Source: Chromatocurvus sp964613795
GTDB taxonomy: Bacteria; Pseudomonadota; Gammaproteobacteria; Pseudomonadales; Halieaceae
Length of the DNA: 64,000 bases
Assembly: GCA_964613795.1 (NCBI GenBank)
Contig: CAZTJR010000001.1
Location: 124,001 to 188,000, forward strand
Direction: 5' to 3'
Part shown: positions 53,114 to 61,286 of the stretch, piece after piece
Layout: every line of letters starts with the position of its first letter
Position numbering within the stretch: position 1 is the stretch's first letter
Position numbers and translations under genes: made by a program
Notes under the pieces: model-generated
Databases searched by the model: none
Told to the model about the DNA's origin: nothing
The model's input: only the letters and a program-made list of their open reading frames with translations

Positions 53114-54769
53114 ATGAAAAATCCCCGATCACTGATGCTGGCGCTCGTGGCCCTGATGTTCTGCACGGGTGCGCTCGCCCAGACGGGCTACGATGTGCTG
53201 ATCACCATGAATGAGGAAATACTGCAGCTCGGCAGGCCGACAGAGGTGAACGGTGTGCCAGATCTGAGCCCCGAGGCCGTCGCTGTTCAACGTGAGGCGC
53301 TGAAGGATTTCCGGATACGCCTGCTGGATATGGACACCTCGGAATGGACGGTGCCCCAGCAGGTGGATTACCTGCTGGTCTGGTCCAAGATGAACGCCAT
53401 CGTGTTCAACCACCGCGTGATGCAGCCCTGGTCACGCGACCCGCTCGCCTACCTGTATCAGTTCCGTGCCATACCCCACGCGGACGTGCCGACAACAGAA
53501 GATAAGAGCAGGGCGCTGTCCGCGAAGCTGCGAGCGGTGCCGATCATGGTGGATAATGCCATCCGCAATCTCACTCAGCCCGCCGGGGAGCTCGCTGAGC
53601 TTGCCATATTCCTGCTGGATAATTTTGACGGCGTCGGTCAGGGGGAGCCCTATCGCGACGATCCACCCCAGGGCACCATCGGCTGGTTCCAGGACCTGTG
53701 TCATCGCCTCGAATATCGGCCTGATGGCCAGGCAGATGAGAACGAGCGCCTCGCGGTCGAGTGCCGGCAGGCAGCAGCCGCGGCACAGAGGTATCGCGAC
53801 TGGCTGGCGGACAACCGCGACAGCATGCAGGCCTCTGCAGCCATCGGCACCGACAACTTCAACTGGTACCTGAAGCATGTCCGCCTGCTGCCGCAGACGG
53901 TGGAGGACCTTCGCGGCATCGGCAAACGGGAGTTTCACCGCTACCGCTTCAACTATCTGTTGGATCGCCACGTCAACGCCCCGCTGGAGGAGCTCGAGCT
54001 GACCCGGAGCGCCGAGCAGCATCGCCAGCGCACCCGGCAGGCGGAGGCCGAAACGCGCAAGCTCGTAAAGGATCTGAGGCTGTTTACCATTCCCGACGAC
54101 ATGCCCGACGAATTCGAGTCCGATGTCTTCTGGAGCCCGCGTGCGAAAACCGACCGGCATTTCTGGGAGGAGATCCAGTTTCGCAATGCACTGAACAACC
54201 ATATACATGCGTCGATTCCGGGGCATCGCTTCGATAGCAGGCTGCGCGAGACGCTGGCCAACCCGATACGGCGCACCCACGGCGAGAGCGCCCGTGCCGA
54301 GGGCTGGGCTACTTACCTGGAGGAGACGCTGATCCAGGCCGGTATCGCGAAAGATAACCCGCGGGTGCGCGAACTGTTCTATGCGGCTTTGATAAAGCGC
54401 GGCAGCCGCTTTTTTGCCGAGATCGGTATGCACACCGGCACCATGACGCTGGAAGAGGCCAACGCCTACATGATGGACTGGGTGCCGTACATGGAAGAAG
54501 ACCTCGGTCGTTACGACCTGGTGGGCTACCTGCGGCGGCCCGGTTTGGGCAGTATGTACCTGCTGGGCAAGACCCAGATCGAGCAGCTGATCTCGGAGCG
54601 TGCGTTCCAGCTCGGCGACGACTTCGACCTGGGTGAGTTCCACGACGACTTTCTATCCCGAGGCATTATTCCGGTAACGCTGATCCGCTGGGAAATGGCG
54701 GGTCTGGACGACAGCGCCCGCGCCGTCTGGGCAGATGTTGTCGGCAAGCCCTTCCCCGGCAACCAGTAA
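53114..54769 (+). CDS. DUF885 family protein lacking the metal-site glutamate
   Basis: A 551-residue DUF885 relative with a signal peptide (LMLALVALMFCTGALAQ) and a good SD. Where the family has HExxPGHxxQ it reads H365-A366-S-I-P-G-H371-R-F-D: both outer His and PGH remain, but Glu is replaced by Ala and Gln by Asp. A neighbouring H363 may contribute. The downstream EGWATYLEE helix, the family's usual third-ligand segment, is intact and closer to the family norm than in the other two copies. It is possibly a non-catalytic binding protein or an enzyme with changed chemistry. It is divergent from the TonB receptor, suggesting joint regulation. Confidence 0.9.
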   Translation: MKNPRSLMLALVALMFCTGALAQTGYDVLITMNEEILQLGRPTEVNGVPDLSPEAVAVQREALKDFRIRLLDMDTSEWTVPQQVDYLLVWSKMNAIVFNHRVMQPWSRDPLAYLYQFRAIPHADVPTTEDKSRALSAKLRAVPIMVDNAIRNLTQPAGELAELAIFLLDNFDGVGQGEPYRDDPPQGTIGWFQDLCHRLEYRPDGQADENERLAVECRQAAAAAQRYRDWLADNRDSMQASAAIGTDNFNWYLKHVRLLPQTVEDLRGIGKREFHRYRFNYLLDRHVNAPLEELELTRSAEQHRQRTRQAEAETRKLVKDLRLFTIPDDMPDEFESDVFWSPRAKTDRHFWEEIQFRNALNNHIHASIPGHRFDSRLRETLANPIRRTHGESARAEGWATYLEETLIQAGIAKDNPRVRELFYAALIKRGSRFFAEIGMHTGTMTLEEANAYMMDWVPYMEEDLGRYDLVGYLRRPGLGSMYLLGKTQIEQLISERAFQLGDDFDLGEFHDDFLSRGIIPVTLIRWEMAGLDDSARAVWADVVGKPFPGNQ

Positions 54770-54820
54770 GCCCGGCCGGTCTGGCGATCCGCTGCCCTGA
54801 ACGCGGTACAGGCCGCGGTG

Positions 54821-55282
54821 CTATGCGCGCCCGATGCCGTGCATGCGCTCGCGGTGAAAGTCGATGGTGCCCGCACCCTGCAGCAACAGTTGCGTGATGC
54901 GCCAGCCATCCGCCGTCCGCCGGTAGCGATTCAGGTAGCGGCCCCACAGAAAACCGTCCGGGGAGCCATCCCTGTAGCGATGCCAGGCGTCGATGTAGCA
55001 CAGGGACCGCGCTTCGTCCTCGCCCTCGAGCGTGATCATCACGTTGCTGACATGGTGACTGGAGGCAGCAAACAGATCGCGCAGTCCCACGGCAATGGTT
55101 GACGCCATGTCTGCGCCCAGAATGTTGGGGGTATCCGGGTTGTAGTCGATCACGGCATCGGGTGTAAACAGCTCCGCGACTCCATCGGGGTCATTGCGAT
55201 CAAAGCGCTCGCAGTAGGCATGGATCAGGTCAGTGATGGCCTGGCGGTCGGTGATTTCGCGTAGCGTACGTTCGATTTCCAT
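54821..55282 (-). CDS. SnoaL-like / NTF2-fold protein
   Basis: A 153-residue protein of the SnoaL_4-type NTF2 fold. The N-terminal DRQAITDLIHAYCERFDRND followed by VAELFTPDAVIDYN is characteristic, and the central SSHHVSNVMITLEGEDEA and C-terminal RTADGWRITQLLL blocks complete the cone. Relatives include scytalone-dehydratase-like enzymes and dioxygenase beta-like proteins; the reaction is unknown. It is last in a leftward three-gene set, 10 bp after a small membrane protein gene. Confidence 0.87.
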   Translation of the reverse strand: MEIERTLREITDRQAITDLIHAYCERFDRNDPDGVAELFTPDAVIDYNPDTPNILGADMASTIAVGLRDLFAASSHHVSNVMITLEGEDEARSLCYIDAWHRYRDGSPDGFLWGRYLNRYRRTADGWRITQLLLQGAGTIDFHRERMHGIGRA

Positions 55283-55292
55283 GGTGCGCCTG

Positions 55293-55595
55293 TCAGGAGT
55301 TTGCGGGCGGGAGGTCGGCAGGCATGGGCAGCAGCCGTCCGGCCAGCGCGCCCGTGACCGGCATGAGAAACAGTCCCCAGTAAGCCAGAAAGGTTCGAAT
55401 GGGCTGATCGGGTGCCCACATGACCGGTGGCACCAGCAGTGTTGTCAGCACCAGCAGCAGTGCGACGCCGTAGCCGATGATCAGTCCCCAGACGATCCGC
55501 CGCTGTTGTCGGGAGAGCCGGCGGAAGCGGTGGCAGGCGGCGAGCATCGCCAGCGGCACGATGAAAACGCCAAGAATGAGACCGAGCGTGTTCAT
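55293..55595 (-). CDS. small three-helix membrane protein, unknown
   Basis: A 100-residue protein with three hydrophobic segments (MNTLGLILGVFIVPLAMLAA; WGLIIGYGVALLLVLTTLLV; FLAYWGLFLMPVTGALAGRL). No family recognised. The ATG at 55595 is fixed by its ATGA overlap with the stop of the upstream PepSY-TM gene, giving coupled translation; GAGAG is a fair SD. It probably acts with the PepSY-TM protein in the inner membrane. Confidence 0.75.
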   Translation of the reverse strand: MNTLGLILGVFIVPLAMLAACHRFRRLSRQQRRIVWGLIIGYGVALLLVLTTLLVPPVMWAPDQPIRTFLAYWGLFLMPVTGALAGRLLPMPADLPPANS

Positions 55596-56143
55596 CGTGC
55601 TCTCGTGTGCGGGTAGAGCCACATCCAGAAACCGCTCAGCAGCAGCAGGATCAGTGCGGCCGCCGCCAGGTCGCTGAGCAGATAGCCCGCCTTGCCGAAC
55701 GCATCCCCGGAATGCAGTTGCTCGAGAAAGCTGTCATTGCGCAGACCTGTGACAAGCACGGCCCCATCATGCAGGGCCAGGGTGACTTCGGTGATGCTGG
55801 TGTCGTTGAAACGCACTTTGATGATGCCCTTGTCGGGCCGCACGTCCATACGGTCGATGCCTGATGTCGCCACATCGGGTGTCACCGCCGCAGCTGCCCG
55901 TCGAGCCAGCTCCGGCAGCGGCAGCGATTGCGCAAAGGCTCCAGGCTGCCTGGCATCCGTACCGGGCATGAAGCCGAGCGCCCGTTTGTGGTTCAGCATG
56001 ATCCCGGTCAGCGAGATGATGATGACCAGAAAAGCAACGATCACGCCTAGCCAGAGATGGGTGTAGAGCATCCCTTTCGTGATGGCACGGGTAGCCCGTG
56101 AGGGTTTTCGGCGTGGCAGGGAACGACGGTTGGCTGCAGGCAA
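55592..56143 (-). CDS. PepSY-associated transmembrane helix protein
   Basis: About 183 residues with the PepSY-TM layout: a basic N-terminal stretch (RRSLPRRKPSRATRAITKG), a first helix with LYTHLWLGVIVAFLVIIIS and LTGIMLNHKR, a periplasmic part, and a last helix AALILLLLSGFWMWLYPH. Relatives are often found with TonB receptors and iron or siderophore uptake, where they may reduce or process ligands. The start is uncertain: TTG at 56143 has GAGAGG 5 nt upstream; GTG at 56179 and ATG at 56071 are alternatives. It overlaps the next gene by ATGA. Confidence 0.75.
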   Translation of the reverse strand: MPAANRRSLPRRKPSRATRAITKGMLYTHLWLGVIVAFLVIIISLTGIMLNHKRALGFMPGTDARQPGAFAQSLPLPELARRAAAAVTPDVATSGIDRMDVRPDKGIIKVRFNDTSITEVTLALHDGAVLVTGLRNDSFLEQLHSGDAFGKAGYLLSDLAAAALILLLLSGFWMWLYPHTRAR

Positions 56144-56293
56144 GGCGACCTCTCTGAATGCCGTTGTATGCCGTAACACCTTGAAACGACATGGGTATTC
56201 ACGCTGCCCAGGTGATATGGCCAGCCATGCGCAGCGTGGTTGGAGCATAAAGCATACAGGGTTTGCAGCTTGTCGTGGGACCCCGCTAGCCTG

Positions 56294-56343
56294 TTCCAGA
56301 ATATTGCTGCAGTCTACGCACAAGTGTTCGCAAATTTCTGGAA
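56294..56343. promoter_or_regulatory. 14-bp inverted repeat upstream of propeller copy 4
   Basis: TTCCAGAATATTGC at 56294-56307 and GCAAATTTCTGGAA at 56330-56343 match as reverse complements at 12 of 14 positions, 22 nt apart. It lies in the gap between the divergent PepSY-TM and propeller genes and is AT-richer than its surroundings. It is an operator candidate. Confidence 0.45.
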
Positions 56344-56412
56344 TACCCACGGACCGATGGGGTACGATCAGTAAAAGCACCCCATTATTGTAAACCGGAG
56401 GGTTTCCCCGCC

Positions 56413-59400
56413 ATGCCTCGAGTCATTCTTCCCGCCAGTGCCCTGCGCCGCGGCGCGCGTTCTCTATTGATGGTCGGCCTTGCGGCACTGTTGCCCGTGC
56501 CGGCCGCTTTTGCTGCCGCCCCTGACGGTCTCAGCGAGACGGATCTGAGCGCACTGCAATGGCGCGAGGTCGGTACGGCGGCCACCAGCGGCCGCATCAC
56601 CCGCTTTGCAGTGCATCCCGATGATGTCCGGGTCATCTATACCGCGACAGCCTCTGGCGGGCTCTGGAAGACCGTCAACGCCGGTACCACCTGGGAGCCC
56701 ATTTTCGAACAGCAGTCCAGTGTGTCGATGGGAGACGTTGCTCTGGCGCCCAGCAATCCGGATATCGTCTGGGTTGGCACGGGCGAGCAGAACAGTGTGC
56801 GCAGCTCGCAGTTCGGCAACGGTGTTTACCGCTCCGACGATGCGGGAAAGACCTGGCAGCACATGGGACTGGAAGACAGTCGACACATCGGGCGCATTCT
56901 GATCCATCCGGACAATCCAGATATCGTGTTTGTTGCGGCCCTGGGGTCGCTCTGGGGCCCCAACCCCGAGCGAGGGCTGTATCGCACGACGGATGGCGGC
57001 GAGACCTGGAAGCAACTGCTCAGCCCCAGCGAGCACACCGGCGTTGTCGAGGTGCAGATGCACCCGGAAAATCCGGATGTGCTGTTTGCCGCGACCTTCC
57101 AGCGCGAGCGCCGCATGTGGAGCATGGTCGGTGGCGGTGATGAGGGAGGCCTGTTTCGCAGCAATGATGGCGGCGACAACTGGCATCGGGTGGGTAACGG
57201 CTTCCCCGTGGACCCCGTCGGTCGCGTGGGCGTGACATTCTGCCCGAGTAACCCGGACACCCTTTACGCGACGGCGGTGGGTCCCGATGGCGGCACGTTC
57301 CGGTCCACGAATGGCGGCGATTCCTGGGAGCGTCGCAACGCGAAAGTCCAGAGTCACTGGTACTACGGTGAGCTGGTCTGCGACCCGCAAAATCCCGATC
57401 GCGTCTATGTTCCCATGACGCCACTGCTCATGTCCGAGGATGGTGGCGAGACCTTCGACAACATTGCGCAGACCATGGTGCACGCGGATCACCACACACT
57501 GTGGGTGAATCCCGACGATCCGGCGCATCTCATGTCCGGCAATGACGGCGGCGTCTACACGTCGCGTGATGGCGGTGATACCTGGCAGTGGGCCAGCAAT
57601 CTGCCGGTCATGCAGCTTTATACTGTGTCAGTCGACATGCAGGAGCCTTTTTACCACGTCTATGGTGGTACCCAGGACAACGGCTCCTGGAGCGGGCCGA
57701 TCGGAACGCGTTACGCCGATGGCATCACCAACGAAGACTGGATGTTCATCTCCGGTGGCGACGGTTTCTATTCGATTGCTGATCCCACTGACGCCAGCAT
57801 CATTTATTCCCAGTCGCAGTACGGCGTTCTCTACCGCACCGACCGCAACAGCGGTGAGCAGCGCCGCATCCAGCCCTGGCAGCCCCAGGACGGCGAATTC
57901 CCGCCTTACCGCTGGAACTGGAGCTCGCCGTTTGTCATTTCCCCCCATGATTCCAGAACGCTGTATTTCGGCGCCAACGTGGTGTTCCGCAGCAAGGACC
58001 GGGGCACCAGCTGGGAGCGTATCAGTCCGGATCTGACGCGCCAGATCAGTCGCGACGAACTGCCGCTGCAGGGCAGTGTGCAGCCCGCCGACGCAATCGA
58101 TCTGCATTCCAGCACCGCCATGTATGGCAATCTTCATGCTCTGGCAGAGTCGACGCTGCGGCGCGGCTTGCTCGCCGCCGGAACGGACGATGGACTGGTT
58201 CAGGTCAGCCGCAATGGTGGCAGGAGCTGGCAGCGCTCCGATTCCTTCCCGGGTGTGCCCGACATGATGAAAGTCGGCATGCTGGCCTGGTCTGCGACGG
58301 AAGAAGGCACCTTGTTTGTCGTGTTCGATGGTCACAAGGACAACGACTTCCGTCCCCACGTAGTGCGCAGCGACGATTTCGGCGAGACCTGGCGCAACAT
58401 CACCAGCGACTTGCCGGCGTTCGGCCCCACTCGGAGCATTGCCGTGCATCCCCGCAACGGCGATCTGCTGTTCGTCGGTACCGAGTTCGGCGTCTACGCG
58501 TCGCGCGATGGCGGCGACCACTGGCTGGCGCTGCGCTCCGGCCTGCCGACAAACTCGGTTCAGGGCATGGTGGTCCACCCGCGTGAGAACGACCTGGTTA
58601 TTGGCACTCATGGCCGCGGCTTCTGGGTGCTGGACGAGCTCAGCCTGCTGGAATCACTGACACCCGAGGTTGTCAGCGGTCACAGCTACCTGGCAACACC
58701 CCGGCCCGCAACGCAGATCCGTGACGTCAGCCGCGGGCGCAAGAATTTCGGCCACAGCTACTGGAGCGCGGAGAACCCGCCGCGCGGTACCATTCTGGAC
58801 TACTGGATCGGTGATGCGGCTGTGGGTGAGGCGGTAATGGTCGAGGTGGTCGATCGTCGGGGCAACACGCTGCGCCGCATCGCCGAGTCTACCGCCGAGC
58901 GCGGTGCGCAGCGTGTTGTGTGGGACCTGCGGCACGAGGCGCCGCCGAGTGACAGCACTTCATCCTGGCGCACACCGGTGGGCCGTTTCGTGCCTGCCGG
59001 TGATTATCAGGTCCGTCTGACCGTCGGTGATCAGGTTCATACCCAGCCACTGAGCGTGCGCCGGGATCCGGCAGTTGATGTCTCAGACCGTGACAGCCGC
59101 TTAAGGGAAACGGTTCTGGCCCTGCAAACGCAACTGTTGACGGCGGCTTATCACGCCGGGAAGGCCGTCGATGCCGGTGTCGAGCAGACCGAGGCGCTGC
59201 TGACGCGCCTTGACGAGCGCACCGCTGATCCAGCGCTGCGGCGTCAGGCGCAGGCGGCAGCGGACGAAGCGCGGCGCCTGCATGTTGCGATGCGCGGCGA
59301 AGCGCTTGGCAATGCTCAGCAGGAAACGCGATTGCCTCTGGCGGACCTCACGCTGCGCCTATACATGACAACAGAGTCCTGGAGTGGCGCTCCAACCCCG

Positions 59401-59586
59401 GCACAGCGTGAGCTGACCGAGGCGGCGCATCGCGACATGAGCCGTGTTCTCGCTGAAATTGAACCGTTCCTGGAAAAGGCACTGCCGGCATTGCGCGCCA
59501 GCGCGGAACGGGCCGATGTTGCCTGGCCCGCCGATTCGCTGCCCGAGGTGCCAGCGGAAAATCTGATTCCTGATTATCGTCAATAG
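56413..59586 (+). CDS. secreted sortilin/VPS10-N-type Asp-box beta-propeller protein (copy 4)
   Basis: A 1057-residue paralog, SD GGAGGG, signal peptide core LLMVGLAALLPVPAAFAA. The propeller begins QWREVGTAATSGRITRFAVHPDD and shows Asp boxes SDDAGKTW, TTDGGETW, SNDGGDNW, STNGGDSW, SRDGGDTW, SKDRGTSW and SRNGGRSW. It closes with HGRGFWVLDELSLLE, then NPPRGTILDYWI, an Ig-like domain (AQRVVWDLRHEAPP, PAGDYQVRLTVGDQV) and a helical C-terminus. The M24 peptidase gene follows after 15 bp, certainly close enough for one operon. Function unknown; again paired with a peptidase. Confidence 0.92.
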   Translation: MPRVILPASALRRGARSLLMVGLAALLPVPAAFAAAPDGLSETDLSALQWREVGTAATSGRITRFAVHPDDVRVIYTATASGGLWKTVNAGTTWEPIFEQQSSVSMGDVALAPSNPDIVWVGTGEQNSVRSSQFGNGVYRSDDAGKTWQHMGLEDSRHIGRILIHPDNPDIVFVAALGSLWGPNPERGLYRTTDGGETWKQLLSPSEHTGVVEVQMHPENPDVLFAATFQRERRMWSMVGGGDEGGLFRSNDGGDNWHRVGNGFPVDPVGRVGVTFCPSNPDTLYATAVGPDGGTFRSTNGGDSWERRNAKVQSHWYYGELVCDPQNPDRVYVPMTPLLMSEDGGETFDNIAQTMVHADHHTLWVNPDDPAHLMSGNDGGVYTSRDGGDTWQWASNLPVMQLYTVSVDMQEPFYHVYGGTQDNGSWSGPIGTRYADGITNEDWMFISGGDGFYSIADPTDASIIYSQSQYGVLYRTDRNSGEQRRIQPWQPQDGEFPPYRWNWSSPFVISPHDSRTLYFGANVVFRSKDRGTSWERISPDLTRQISRDELPLQGSVQPADAIDLHSSTAMYGNLHALAESTLRRGLLAAGTDDGLVQVSRNGGRSWQRSDSFPGVPDMMKVGMLAWSATEEGTLFVVFDGHKDNDFRPHVVRSDDFGETWRNITSDLPAFGPTRSIAVHPRNGDLLFVGTEFGVYASRDGGDHWLALRSGLPTNSVQGMVVHPRENDLVIGTHGRGFWVLDELSLLESLTPEVVSGHSYLATPRPATQIRDVSRGRKNFGHSYWSAENPPRGTILDYWIGDAAVGEAVMVEVVDRRGNTLRRIAESTAERGAQRVVWDLRHEAPPSDSTSSWRTPVGRFVPAGDYQVRLTVGDQVHTQPLSVRRDPAVDVSDRDSRLRETVLALQTQLLTAAYHAGKAVDAGVEQTEALLTRLDERTADPALRRQAQAAADEARRLHVAMRGEALGNAQQETRLPLADLTLRLYMTTESWSGAPTPAQRELTEAAHRDMSRVLAEIEPFLEKALPALRASAERADVAWPADSLPEVPAENLIPDYRQ

Positions 59587-59601
59587 AAGGTACCCAAGAC
59601 C

Positions 59602-61068
59602 ATGACCGTGTTCCAACAACTGATGTCGACTACGGCGAGACTTCGCTTCTGCGTTCCCGTCATTGCCGCGATACCCCTCCTGTTCAGCCTCGTTCCCAGC
59701 GCCATCGCGGACGGCGGCGGGCATACCTCGCTCGCTGCCCTCGAATATCGCGAGGGTCATCGCGAGGCGGCGATCGCCAGGCGCAGTGATTTCATGCGCC
59801 GCATGGGCGAGGGCATTGCGGTGATTACCAGCGCAGACCGGTCCCAGCCTAATCTTTACGAGTTCTACACGCCCGACACGGAGCAGAAGGACTTTGTGTT
59901 TCTGACCGGGATTTACGACTCGCACCCGCCCGGGCACATCCTGGTCATGAACCCCGGTGGCACCGAGTACCGGGAAGTGCTTTACACCGACATGGACGCA
60001 GCCGAGGCGCGTCGGCTTTCGGGTATAGCGCATGTATTTCCGCGTGAGCGTTTTCTGCAGCACATGAGCAGCGCGCTGACCGACTATCGCAACCTGCGTA
60101 TCACCCAGCTGCGTTTCAAGGAGGTTGAATCTGATTATGCGCTGGGCTGGGGTGATCAGAGCAAGGTGCTCTACGTGAATTACCCGCGGTTCACCAATCT
60201 GAATGAGCCCGTCAACCCGCGTCTGGCCTTTGTTGACCGCCTGCGCGCAGCCACCGCCGAGCTCGATGTCCGCGATGCCGGTGATCTGCTCGACCCTATG
60301 CGCATGATTCTCGATGATTTCGCCATGCAGAATCTGCTGCGTGCGATTGAGATCACCGGACAGGGATTGATGGAGGGCATGAAAGTTGCCAGCCCGGGTC
60401 TGAGCACGCTGCAGGTCATGCACACAGTGGATTACGTCTATCGACTGCACGGCGCCGGTCTCGGCTTTCTTACCGGTGTCTCACCGGCGAGCAACCTGAA
60501 CGAGGCACTGAAGTGGGAGACCACGGCTGAGGAAGAGGCCGCGCGCAAAGGCGATGCCCGCATCACGGCGGGGTCGCTGGTGCACTTTGACACCGGCGCC
60601 AGCATGAACCACTACTCCGCGGACATTCAGCGCACGGTGCCCGCCGATGGGCGTTTCACCGCCGAGCAGCGAAAGGTCTATCAGGGCGTGCTGGATGTTC
60701 AGAAAGCGGTGATTGCCGCTGTGCGTCCCGGCGTGACCTGGAGCGAGCTGCAGGAAATGACCCTGCGTCTGCTCAAGGAGGCCGGTGGCTGGGATGAAAG
60801 CTATACCTACGGTATTGGCCATTTCATCGGCATGGAAGTGCATGAGCACGGCGATTACCTGGAGCCACTGCAGCCGGGCATGGTGCTGGCCATCGAGCAG
60901 GGCGCGGTCGTTGACGGTACGCGGGTCGCCTTTGAGGATGATGTCCTGGTAACGGAGGATGGTTACGAGTGGCTGACACGCTTCATCCCGATTGAAATTG
61001 ATGAGGTTGAAGCCCTGCGGCGTGAAGCACCGGCGCTGCGCCCCGAGGCGCTCCTCGGCCTCGACTGA
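59602..61068 (+). CDS. M24 family Xaa-Pro aminopeptidase (exported)
   Basis: A 488-residue pita-bread metallopeptidase that removes N-terminal residues next to proline. A signal peptide (core VIAAIPLLFSLVPSAIA) predicts export, unusual for a PepP-like enzyme, which is normally cytoplasmic. The five dimetal ligands are present: D330 (HFDTGAS), D341 (SADIQRT), H407 (GIGHFIGMEVHEHG), E432 (AIEQGA) and E445 (AFEDDV). The N-terminal ~180 residues are the creatinase-like domain. GAAGG precedes the ATG. It is cotranscribed with propeller copy 4 and followed by a hairpin, then by a TonB receptor gene. Confidence 0.95.
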   Translation: MTVFQQLMSTTARLRFCVPVIAAIPLLFSLVPSAIADGGGHTSLAALEYREGHREAAIARRSDFMRRMGEGIAVITSADRSQPNLYEFYTPDTEQKDFVFLTGIYDSHPPGHILVMNPGGTEYREVLYTDMDAAEARRLSGIAHVFPRERFLQHMSSALTDYRNLRITQLRFKEVESDYALGWGDQSKVLYVNYPRFTNLNEPVNPRLAFVDRLRAATAELDVRDAGDLLDPMRMILDDFAMQNLLRAIEITGQGLMEGMKVASPGLSTLQVMHTVDYVYRLHGAGLGFLTGVSPASNLNEALKWETTAEEEAARKGDARITAGSLVHFDTGASMNHYSADIQRTVPADGRFTAEQRKVYQGVLDVQKAVIAAVRPGVTWSELQEMTLRLLKEAGGWDESYTYGIGHFIGMEVHEHGDYLEPLQPGMVLAIEQGAVVDGTRVAFEDDVLVTEDGYEWLTRFIPIEIDEVEALRREAPALRPEALLGLD

Positions 61069-61128
61069 CTCGCCTCCTGATCGGCACCGGACGCGCCATC
61101 CCCTGGCACGTGCGGTACCGGTCGCATC

Positions 61129-61154
61129 GGGCCGGCGCTGCGATAGCGCGGCCC
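61129..61154 (+). terminator. hairpin after the M24 peptidase gene
   Basis: GGGCCGGCGCT (61129-61139) pairs with AGCGCGGCCC (61145-61154) with one bulge and a 5-nt loop. A weak T-stretch (ATTTTGTT) follows ten bases later. It is a plausible terminator between the peptidase and the next receptor gene. Confidence 0.5.
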
Positions 61155-61211
61155 TACCCCGCCCATTTTGTTCGCTTGGCGACCCACGGTGCTTTATACG
61201 CCCATATTCTA

Positions 61212-61249
61212 TTGACATCTTCCCCGTCATGTCCGAAATTTGATGACGG
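61212..61249 (+). promoter_or_regulatory. TTGACA -35 box plus inverted repeat before the second TonB receptor
   Basis: A consensus -35 TTGACA lies at 61212-61217; the -10 about 17 bp on is weak (GAAATT/AAATTT). CCGTCAT (61224-61230) and ATGACGG (61243-61249), exact reverse complements 12 nt apart, span the spacer and -10. This is the layout of a promoter under regulator control. Confidence 0.5.
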
Positions 61250-61286
61250 CAGTAACACAAAAAATGATAGCGGGGAGAGTTAGCTT

